In this document: positions 6,350-11,924 of the stretch, piece by piece | How the letters are laid out: every line of letters starts with the position of its first letter | Numbering within the stretch: position 1 is the stretch's first letter | Source of the DNA: a bacterium | Lineage (GTDB): Bacteria; Calditrichota; Calditrichia; RBG-13-44-9; J042 | Assembly (NCBI GenBank): GCA_015494485.1 | Contig: WGBF01000197.1 | Location: 1-11,924, forward strand | Direction of reading: 5' to 3' | DNA: 11,924 nt | Made by a program: the position numbers and the translations under genes | The notes under the pieces: model-generated | The model's input: the letters and a program-made list of their open reading frames with translations, nothing else | Databases searched by the model: none | Told to the model about the DNA's origin: nothing

Positions 6350-8029
6350 TTACTCCCGGCCGTTGGGATGGCAGTTGTAACACGCAGTGCTCTGGTAAAC
6401 ATATCCGGAAACATCCTTATGTTTATCATCCATCTTAGTTTTGTTGTGTTCATGACAATTAATGCATTCAAAAATGGCAAAGTTCGTGCTGTTTACATGG
6501 CAATCGCTGCAGGTATTCCATTTGTCCTTGTGTTTTCCGGAATAGATGGGAAAATACTGGGAATCATGATCCCAGGTGGTTTCATCCCAGCGATTGGTAT
6601 TGTGACAGTTTTCGCAGTTTGTGGGAAAACCGGCCGCCTGGTGATTGGGGTCGGTGGTATTGTCGTAATCGGTTTTGTGGCAACTGTAGCAATCCGTAGG
6701 CGTTCCGGAATACCCGTTGGCGTGGCAATCCTGGCACTGGACGGTTTTGTGTGCCCCGGTTAAGGGAAAGTCCGTTTGGTCATGGTCGAAGGTTGCCGGT
6801 TGCCAGGCATCGGTGGAATGGCAGGTTTCGCAATGGGTCGAGAAGCCCGCTGCCTGGTGATCCGGGTCAGTAGTGCTTTCGTAATTGCTTTGATGGCAAC
6901 TGTAGCAATCGGTGGGTGTTCCGGAATACCCGTTGGCGTGGCAGGATTGGCATTCCAGTTGTTGATGAGCGCCGGTCAATGGAAAATTGGTATTATTGTG
7001 ATTGAAAGTTGCGGGAGTCCAGCTTTGGTTGGAATGACACTGGGTACAATCGTGGTTAAAGTTCCCACTGACATGATCGGGATCTGTTGCATTGCGGTAA
7101 TTATCTGCATGGCAGCCAAAGCAATCCCGCGGCAGGCCACTGGTTTGATTATTGACATGGCATTGAATACACCCGATGTGTGCATGGGCGCCTTCCAGCG
7201 CAAATCCACTCCGTTGTAAATGGTCGAATTCCGCATCATTCCAGGACACTTGATTGTGACACACCTCGCAGCGGGTGGGGAATTGAAACTGTCCGTGAGC
7301 CGGCTCCGTTGTCGCTAAATAATCCGTGTGGTGGCAATCGTCGCAGTTTTGAGATGTGCCTTTAAATTGCTGATGGTGGCAATCGTTACAGGTTAGTTGG
7401 GCATGAGCCCCTTTCATGGTGGCAATGGGGACATGCTGAAAAGAACTCTGTTGCCAGGTTGCGCTGGTCATGGTATGGCAGGCTTCGCAATTTAGCTCAA
7501 AACCCGCTTTGGCATGATCGGGATTGGTCGTTTGTTGAAACACCGTGGCGTGGCATCCCTGGCATTCCGTTGGTGTACCCACAAAGCGGGTTTCCCGGGC
7601 CCCCTGGTGGCAGGCCTGGCAATCCACCGTGGCATGAACGCCAGTAAGGGTAAAACCACGGTTTTCATGAAGCTCCAGAATGTTTTGCTGGGATGTCCAT
7701 CCGTTGGGGGTATGGCACCGTTGACAATCCAGACCCAATGCCGCCTGGTGAATATCAGTATGGCAATCGGCGCAGGTAACCCCGACGTAGCGAAATTTTA
7801 AATCCGTATGGCACCCCAGGCAATTGGCACTCTTGTGCTTACCCACCAGCGGATATCCCGTTTCCGTATGATTGAATTTCAGCGGAAACCGCAGTTGCTT
7901 CCACCCTTTTGGGGTATGGCACGCCTGGCAATCCCATTTTAACGGGCCGTGGGGATTTTGAACTGTTCCGGCCCACACACTCAATCCTCCAAATAACACC
8001 ACCCACCACAGACTGCGGAATAGTTTCAT
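6350..8029 (-). CDS. Exported 22-heme c-type cytochrome with tandem tri-heme repeats
   Basis: This 559-residue protein holds 22 CxxCH motifs, about one per 25 residues. A Sec signal (basic KLFR, hydrophobic core, cleavage near VWA-GT at about 20) has no lipobox, so it should be periplasmic or further exported. The N-terminal part has four hemes. A central array of five tri-heme units of about 70-80 residues spans about 111-480, and a tri-heme C-terminal cap covers 481-559. Each unit starts with Trp, then an F-x-H turn, FPLTGAH-like text, CxxCH, GTPTDCYSCH-like text, TTDPxH and ExCH. The two last units (337-408 and 409-480) are each exactly 72 residues and nearly identical. The ATG at 8029 overlaps the stop of the 20-heme gene by four bases (ATGA) and has GGAG eight bases upstream. 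It probably serves as a long electron-transfer wire; no catalytic site is recognised. Confidence 0.92.
   Translation of the reverse strand: MKLFRSLWWVVLFGGLSVWAGTVQNPHGPLKWDCQACHTPKGWKQLRFPLKFNHTETGYPLVGKHKSANCLGCHTDLKFRYVGVTCADCHTDIHQAALGLDCQRCHTPNGWTSQQNILELHENRGFTLTGVHATVDCQACHQGARETRFVGTPTECQGCHATVFQQTTNPDHAKAGFELNCEACHTMTSATWQQSSFQHVPIATMKGAHAQLTCNDCHHQQFKGTSQNCDDCHHTDYLATTEPAHGQFQFPTRCEVCHNQVSWNDAEFDHLQRSGFALEGAHAHIGCIQCHVNNQTSGLPRDCFGCHADNYRNATDPDHVSGNFNHDCTQCHSNQSWTPATFNHNNTNFPLTGAHQQLECQSCHANGYSGTPTDCYSCHQSNYESTTDPDHQAAGFSTHCETCHSTDAWQPATFDHDQTDFPLTGAHKTVQCQDCHANGYSGTPTDCYSCHKTDYDNTTDPNHQAAGFPTNCENCHNTNRWDETTWDHDSQYFPIYSGKHKDKWNTCSDCHVNSTNFAIFECINCHEHNKTKMDDKHKDVSGYVYQSTACYNCHPNGRE
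6353..6357 (-). promoter_or_regulatory. Ribosome binding site of the decaheme cytochrome gene
   Basis: GGGAG is formed by the last sense codons (CGG GAG) of the 22-heme cytochrome gene and lies ten bases before the ATG at 6342. This selects 6342 over in-frame upstream ATGs that would overlap the preceding gene. Confidence 0.6.
6368..6589 (-). repeat. Shared C-terminal tri-heme module, copy in the 22-heme cytochrome
   Basis: Residues 481-554 carry the same landmarks as residues 177-250 of the decaheme protein (YFPIYSG, CHEH, KTK, ACYxCHP). In this protein the module follows directly after the tandem repeat array. Confidence 0.85.
6590..7699 (-). repeat. Five tandem tri-heme units (period about 72 residues) in the 22-heme cytochrome
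   Basis: Units begin at Trp111, Trp192, Trp263, Trp337 and Trp409. The last two (nucleotides 6806-7021 and 6590-6805) are both 216 bases long and share the block ANGYSGTPTDCYSCH unchanged; TTCCGGAATACCC in the DNA recurs at 6703 and 6919, exactly 216 bases apart. The upstream units are more diverged and vary between 71 and 81 residues. The pattern indicates growth by in-frame tandem duplication, most recently at the C-terminal side. Confidence 0.85.
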
Positions 8030-9714
8030 GAACGGTTCTCCTTTGTTTTTCCGTGGCAGGCCTGGCACCGTCGGTCCAGCGGCCGGTAGCGCACAAACGG
8101 CTGTTGACCACTTACCGTTGGATGGCATTCACTGCAGGAGACCTCCGCATGAGCCCCTTCCAGCGGAAAACGGCTGTCCCGATTGTGGTCAAATACCAAT
8201 TGGTGCCATCCCGTGGGAACGTGGCAGGTTTCACACGGAGTAAGTTTGACGGTGCGATTTTTTACACGAACGTTCTGTGCAAATTGTTGATGGTGCGGTT
8301 CTTGATGGCAACTCTGGCAAAATACGCTGGCCGTCTGGAAAAGAATGCGGGTTTTGCCCTGAATGTTTTTCGGCGAATGACATTTGGTGCAGGAAACATT
8401 CTGATGCTTTCCTTTTAAGGGGAAGCGGGTTTGTTGGTGGTCAAACCGAATTTCGGACCAGGAATCCAGATTATGACAATACCGGCATCCCTTTGCACCG
8501 GCAATTTTAGTGGTTTCGCCGCTGTGGACGTCGGTATGGCAGGTGGTACATTCCAGAGAGGCAAATTTAAACTGAATGGTTTGGCGGCGCTGAATTGTAC
8601 GTTTCCGGTGGCATTCCGCACAGGGGATTGCCCCATGGGCCCCTTCCAGGGGAAAGCGCGTTTTCTGGTGATGAATCAACGAAAATTTACTGGGCCGAAA
8701 ACCCCCTTCGGTGTGGCAAATGTCGCAGTCAGCATCTGCCAGTTTGGAGGAAAATTGACCCTTGTGGTAGTCGCTGTGGCAATCCCGGCACTGTTCAAAC
8801 GCCAGTCCCCGAAATTTTTGCGTGCCCCGTCCTTTGTGACATGCGCTGCACTTCAGTCGCTGGTGTTGTCCCTTTAAGGGAAACCGGGTGCGACTGTGGT
8901 CGAATGCATTTTGGTTAAATCGTTGCCAGGTGGCTGTGGTGTGGCATTTTTGACATTGTTGCCCAAACTTTCCCCGATGAACATCCCGATGGCAGGCGGT
9001 ACAACTGCGGAAAGCCAGTCCAGTAAATTGGGTGTAAAAGCGGTCTTTTCCCAGTGGCTTGTCCTTGCGGGAAGGATGACATTTTGTGCACGATACGTTC
9101 CGATGGGCACCGGTCAGGCGAAAGCGGGCCCTGGTGTGGTCAAAATTACTTGCGGGTTTCCAGTGCTCCATGGTGTGGCAGGTCAGGCAATCCGTAGAAA
9201 GTTGTCCGCGATGTTCATCCCGGTGGCAGCTTAAACAACGGGTGTCCAGGCCCAGAAAGGTCCGATTCAGGTCTTTCCCCGCTTTTTTCAGCACAGTGGG
9301 GTTGGGAATGAATTTGGATGTGTGGCAGTCCCGGCATTTCAACTCTTTGTGAGCACCTTTCAGGGGCCAGCCGGTGAGTTTGTGGTCTATCTCCGGCTTC
9401 CCTTGTTCCCAGTGAATTAAATCAAAATCGCGCCCCAGATGGTCCGGGTGGCATTTGGCACATTGCTGATATTCCGTATTGGCATGGAGCCCTTTTCCGC
9501 TTTCAATTCGGAATTTCAACTGGGTGTGGCAGGCTAAGCATTTTTGGGGATCCAGTTGGCGGCCTCTGGAATGGCAATCGGTGCAATGTTCAATCCCTTC
9601 CAGCTTTTGATGCACCCGGCTTAATTTCCCCGGCGATAGTTGCCCCAGGGTCGTGGACACCATGACCACCAGCCAGAAAACCGCAATAAATGGATGTGAA
9701 AAGCCTTTCTGCAT
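8026..9714 (-). CDS. Exported 20-heme c-type cytochrome
   Basis: This 562-residue protein holds 20 CxxCH motifs. A signal peptide (MQKGF, then a hydrophobic stretch to about TLG-QL at 24) has no lipobox. After a three-heme N-terminal part, it is built from five full tri-heme modules and a two-heme remnant. A module opens with an FDH-like turn and TRFPL, then GAHxxxxCxxCH, a variable basic stretch, CxxCHxDxHxG and a third CxxCH. The added histidines fit bis-His ligation. The module differs from that of the neighbouring 22-heme protein: it has basic spacers (for example 370-384 and 482-490) and lacks the TTDPxH block. The ATG at 9714 has a GGAG twelve bases upstream and lies 17 bases after the stop of the b-type cytochrome gene, and the 3' end overlaps the next gene by four bases. 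It probably relays electrons in the periplasm; an enzymatic role cannot be seen. Confidence 0.92.
   Translation of the reverse strand: MQKGFSHPFIAVFWLVVMVSTTLGQLSPGKLSRVHQKLEGIEHCTDCHSRGRQLDPQKCLACHTQLKFRIESGKGLHANTEYQQCAKCHPDHLGRDFDLIHWEQGKPEIDHKLTGWPLKGAHKELKCRDCHTSKFIPNPTVLKKAGKDLNRTFLGLDTRCLSCHRDEHRGQLSTDCLTCHTMEHWKPASNFDHTRARFRLTGAHRNVSCTKCHPSRKDKPLGKDRFYTQFTGLAFRSCTACHRDVHRGKFGQQCQKCHTTATWQRFNQNAFDHSRTRFPLKGQHQRLKCSACHKGRGTQKFRGLAFEQCRDCHSDYHKGQFSSKLADADCDICHTEGGFRPSKFSLIHHQKTRFPLEGAHGAIPCAECHRKRTIQRRQTIQFKFASLECTTCHTDVHSGETTKIAGAKGCRYCHNLDSWSEIRFDHQQTRFPLKGKHQNVSCTKCHSPKNIQGKTRILFQTASVFCQSCHQEPHHQQFAQNVRVKNRTVKLTPCETCHVPTGWHQLVFDHNRDSRFPLEGAHAEVSCSECHPTVSGQQPFVRYRPLDRRCQACHGKTKENRS
8053..9390 (-). 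repeat. Tri-heme modules of the 20-heme cytochrome
   Basis: Modules start at residues 109 (IDH), 191 (FDH), 271 (FDH), 348 (HHQ region), 424 (FDH) and 508 (FDH). Each carries RF-PL-like text, a G-x-H before the first CxxCH and then two further CxxCH motifs. The sixth stops after its second heme near residue 554. Spacing varies by insertion of basic segments between the first and second heme or the second and third. Confidence 0.75.
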
Positions 9715-9731
9715 GACGCTTTCAATCTCCG

Positions 9732-10592
9732 TTAAAAAATCCAGGTGTAGCCTAACCACACCGCAATTCCCACGTGTACCAGCATAATCAAATACATGAT
9801 AATCGCAAAGGGTTTGTGAAACACATGCCAATAGTGAAATAACAGGTGAATTTTGTTCCACAACACCAGCTTAAATTCAATTTGCAAACGCTGCCAGACC
9901 AATTGAGCCAGGAGTTTTTGTTTTGTTTTCGGAACCCCTTCGTGTTGAAGCCACAGCCGGATTTTGCGGAATATCCGCGCTTTTTGCATATCGAAAAACA
10001 ACAGGTAGAACCACAACAGCACGACCGGTTTCTGTTCCATTTGCTGAATGGGAAAGCTGTCCAGAAAGCTTCGGACTTTTTCCCGCGGGATATTGTATTG
10101 CTCATTCAATTGATGGACCAGCCGTTCGGCTTGTTCCTGTACGGATTTCAACGTAAGCTCTTCACCGGAAAAATCGCGGGGAATTTTCAAGTACAAATAG
10201 CGCCCCACAATCCCGCTGAACATCACAATGAGCATGGACCAGAAGCTTACGCTGATAATCCCGTTTAGCTTAAACGAACTGTGCAACACCACCAGCAACG
10301 GCCCAATAATGCCAAAATAAATGTGCACGTTTAGCCAGGACGAGAGCGTTCCCCACCGGTGAAACAGACGCACCCGCTTGCGGAGCGAATAACCCAGCAT
10401 GAAAATCATCATGAGGCTGCCCACAATACCCAGTCCGTGCCCGACCAATCCCCCCGGTTTAAACCATGTGTGGAGGGAATGAAAAGGCCGCTGGGTGTAA
10501 GGCGTAGCGTAATAGGGTAAAGCGGTGTAAAAAATCCCTCCAATGAATAAAAACGACAACATATATAAAAAGCGGAAAAACCACTTCGTCAT
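9732..10592 (-). CDS. b-type diheme membrane cytochrome, first gene of the cytochrome operon
   Basis: This 286-residue membrane protein has no firmly recognised family. Hydrophobic helices are seen at about 5-22, 46-68, 85-105, 112-134, 189-203 and 259-283. His90 and His104 in one helix and His259 and His273 in the last helix each have 13 residues between them, the spacing used for two stacked b hemes in cytochrome bc1 and ferric-reductase-like bundles. His52 (VGHGLG) is a further membrane histidine. A polar, mostly basic segment at about 136-250, with one hydrophobic patch, is probably cytoplasmic. GGAGG at 10598-10602 with a five-base spacer supports the ATG at 10592; an in-frame TTG four codons earlier lies across that site and is rejected. 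As first gene before three multiheme cytochromes, it could carry electrons between the quinone pool or the cytoplasmic flavoprotein and the periplasm. Quinone binding is inferred, not seen. Confidence 0.75.
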   Translation of the reverse strand: MTKWFFRFLYMLSFLFIGGIFYTALPYYATPYTQRPFHSLHTWFKPGGLVGHGLGIVGSLMMIFMLGYSLRKRVRLFHRWGTLSSWLNVHIYFGIIGPLLVVLHSSFKLNGIISVSFWSMLIVMFSGIVGRYLYLKIPRDFSGEELTLKSVQEQAERLVHQLNEQYNIPREKVRSFLDSFPIQQMEQKPVVLLWFYLLFFDMQKARIFRKIRLWLQHEGVPKTKQKLLAQLVWQRLQIEFKLVLWNKIHLLFHYWHVFHKPFAIIMYLIMLVHVGIAVWLGYTWIF

Positions 10593-10819
10593 CCCTTCCT
10601 CCAAAATGATAAATTCATAAATAATTGATAAAAGACCTCAGAACAGTAATTTCGGTAGCAAAAGTTTAAAAATAACCTAAATTTTGTGGATTTCATTAGA
10701 TGAATCTGTACAAGATAGTGAGAAAACCTTGCTCCAAACAGTGCTTTTTTGGAAATCCCATTGGGGTTTTTCCTCAAGTATCCTAAATTTCGTTTCGGTC
10801 AAATGAAGGAGACGTTCCA
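10593..10819. promoter_or_regulatory. AT-rich divergent intergenic region (promoters for cytochrome operon and aminopeptidase)
   Basis: This 227-base stretch is clearly more AT-rich than its surroundings and separates two divergently read genes, so both promoters should lie here. No -35/-10 pair convinces on either strand. A candidate on the minus strand is TTACTG, 17 bases, AATTAT. A small hairpin (AAATCCC with GGGGTTT, 10753-10769) lies in the leader of the aminopeptidase. The word CCTAAATTT occurs at 10676 and 10782. No gene is seen. Confidence 0.5.
10598..10602 (-). promoter_or_regulatory. Ribosome binding site of the b-type cytochrome gene
   Basis: GGAGG lies five bases before the ATG at 10592 and is the strongest Shine-Dalgarno match of the operon. 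It fixes the start of the first gene. Confidence 0.7.
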
Positions 10820-11924
10820 ATGAAATACCCCTTGCGCAACTGGATTCCAATGATGATTCTTTTTTTAACCTTTTCGGCATTTGCAACTGGAGGACGTATG
10901 GTTCAGGATCCCCATTCTCATGCCCGACCCGATGAAGCGGTGGTCAAACACATTGACCTGGATTTAACGGTAGATTTTGACCACCACATTTTGAAAGGCT
11001 GGGCCAAATTAACCATTGACAACAAAACCGGCGCGCATCGCTTGATTCTGGACAGCCGCCGGTTAACCATTGAGCGTGTTGTACTGGATGACGGAAAGCC
11101 CACCACGTTTAAGCTGGTACCGGATACGGAATTTATGGGCGACGCACTGGAAATCGCCATTCAGCCGAATACCAAAACGGTAACGGTGTATTATCAAACC
11201 GCCCCCGATGCCCCGGCCCTGCAGTGGCTTGCCCCGGAGCAAACAGCGGATAAAAAAGCGCCGTTTTTATTCACCCAGTCGCAGCCCATTCTGGCCCGGA
11301 GCTGGATTCCCTGCCAGGACAGTCCCGGCATTCGCATTACCTACACGGCCACCATTCGCACCCGCCCGGATTTACTGGCCCTGATGAGTGCCACCAACTC
11401 CCAGCAGAAATCCCCGGACGGCGTGTACCATTTCACCATGCCGCAACCCATTCCGCCGTATTTGTTTGCCCTGGCAGTGGGCAATCTGGAGTTTCGCCCG
11501 ATTAGCAACCGCAGTGGCGTTTATGCGGAGCCCTCCGTGGTGGACAAAGCGGCCTGGGAGTTTACCGATACGGAAAAGATGATTCAGGCTGCGGAAAACC
11601 TGTACGGCCCCTACCGCTGGGAACGCTACGATATTCTGGTGCTGCCGCCCAGTTTCCCCTTTGGTGGCATGGAGAATCCCCGTCTCACGTTTGCCACACC
11701 AACGGTGCTGGCCGGCGACCGCTCCCTTACGGCGCTGGTGGCCCATGAACTGGCCCACTCCTGGAGCGGTAATCTGGTAACCAACGCCACCTGGGATGAT
11801 TTCTGGCTGAACGAAGGGTTTACCGTGTACTTTGAACGCCGCATTATGGAAGCATTGTACGGCAAAAAATACGCCGATATGTTGGCCGTATTGGGATACC
11901 AGGATTTGCTTAGTACCTTGGAAG
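10820..11924 (+). CDS. M1-family metallo-aminopeptidase, leukotriene-A4-hydrolase-like, exported (3' end outside window)
   Basis: The first 368 residues are present and the frame is open to the window end. A signal peptide (basic start, hydrophobic MMILFLTFSAFA) predicts export. The N-terminal beta-domain covers about 35-210. The peptidase domain has the exopeptidase motif GGMEN (282-286) and the zinc site HELAH at 309-313 (ligands His309 and His313, general base Glu310), with the third ligand Glu332 in WLNEGF after 18 residues. The text PSFPFGGMENPRLTF and NLVTNATWDDFW resembles the leukotriene A4 hydrolase branch, which in bacteria is an aminopeptidase. It should remove N-terminal residues from peptides in the periplasm or outside. 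GGAG lies about nine bases before the ATG. It is read away from the cytochrome operon and no functional link is evident. The missing part should hold the catalytic Tyr and the helical C-terminal domain. Confidence 0.92.
   Translation, partial: MKYPLRNWIPMMILFLTFSAFATGGRMVQDPHSHARPDEAVVKHIDLDLTVDFDHHILKGWAKLTIDNKTGAHRLILDSRRLTIERVVLDDGKPTTFKLVPDTEFMGDALEIAIQPNTKTVTVYYQTAPDAPALQWLAPEQTADKKAPFLFTQSQPILARSWIPCQDSPGIRITYTATIRTRPDLLALMSATNSQQKSPDGVYHFTMPQPIPPYLFALAVGNLEFRPISNRSGVYAEPSVVDKAAWEFTDTEKMIQAAENLYGPYRWERYDILVLPPSFPFGGMENPRLTFATPTVLAGDRSLTALVAHELAHSWSGNLVTNATWDDFWLNEGFTVYFERRIMEALYGKKYADMLAVLGYQDLLSTLE

Noticed and set aside
5707..6763. Long open frames on the + strand opposite the multiheme genes (5707-6438 and 6227-6763)
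   Set aside because: They mirror the regular CxxCH codon pattern of the minus-strand genes. No ribosome binding site or domain is seen and the true genes have signals, motifs and operon order.
6590..7021. Direct repeats considered as CRISPR or mobile-element ends
   Set aside because: The repeats are in frame, have a 216-base period, are coding throughout, and have no spacers or terminal inverted repeats.
8053..9352. Further + strand open frames opposite the 20-heme gene
   Set aside because: These are antisense shadows of repetitive heme-motif coding sequence with Cys/Val/Gly-rich low-complexity translations.
9715..9861. Longer version of the 20-heme gene starting at 9861
   Set aside because: It overlaps the b-type cytochrome gene, and the signal peptide begins only at the Met encoded at 9714.
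10751..10773. Hairpin with following T residues in the aminopeptidase leader, considered as terminator or attenuator
   Set aside because: The stem is only seven pairs with one wobble and just two T residues lie beyond it. It was kept only as a remark in the intergenic entry.
10676..10790. Repeated word CCTAAATTT at 10676 and 10782 as possible operator
   Set aside because: Nine AT-rich bases occurring twice in an AT-rich region can be chance, and no symmetry or extension supports a binding site.
10589..10886. Minus-strand open frames in the divergent intergenic region (10589-10777 and 10677-10886)
   Set aside because: They lie in AT-rich sequence, lack recognisable features, and the second covers the start of the aminopeptidase gene.

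Overview
The window looks like part of a Gram-negative bacterial chromosome. Visible signs are a lipoprotein signal, an outer-membrane-type beta-barrel ending in Phe, Sec-exported multiheme cytochromes, and GC content of roughly one half. Exported murein-peptide enzymes, a leukotriene-A4-hydrolase-type peptidase and long repeat-built cytochromes suggest a member of the FCB assemblage (Calditrichota, Ignavibacteria or similar). That placement is an impression from protein style, not a result. No tRNA, rRNA, CRISPR array or insertion sequence was seen.

Region 1 (47-2365, + strand) is a two-gene operon. It encodes an NlpC/P60 lipoprotein with SH3-like domains, followed 15 bases later by an enolase-superfamily dipeptide epimerase of the L-Ala-D/L-Glu type. 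The pair matches the logic of murein-peptide recycling (cut gamma-D-Glu bonds, then epimerise L-Ala-D-Glu). Here the epimerase also carries an export-like N-terminus. A GC-rich hairpin with a T-tract closes the region against the convergent operon.

Region 2 (2587-10592, - strand) dominates the window. It is one tightly packed six-gene operon, read from right to left: a small b-type membrane cytochrome with two H-(13)-H pairs; three exported multiheme c-type cytochromes with 20, 22 and 10 CxxCH sites (52 in total); a predicted outer-membrane beta-barrel with an N-terminal SH3-like domain and basic linker; and a membrane-anchored FAD/NAD(P) flavoprotein with an N-terminal 4Fe-4S pair. Junctions run from a 4-base overlap to gaps of 1, 7, 14 and 17 bases, so the genes are almost certainly co-expressed. 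The simplest reading is an envelope-spanning redox conduit: a cytoplasmic flavo-iron-sulfur entry, a diheme b cytochrome in the inner membrane, a very large periplasmic heme wire, and an outer-membrane barrel. The direction of electron flow and the outer partner are not visible.

Region 3 (10593-11924) is an AT-rich divergent intergenic stretch followed by the 5' part of an exported M1-family metallo-aminopeptidase with complete GGMEN and HExxH(18)E motifs, cut off by the window end.
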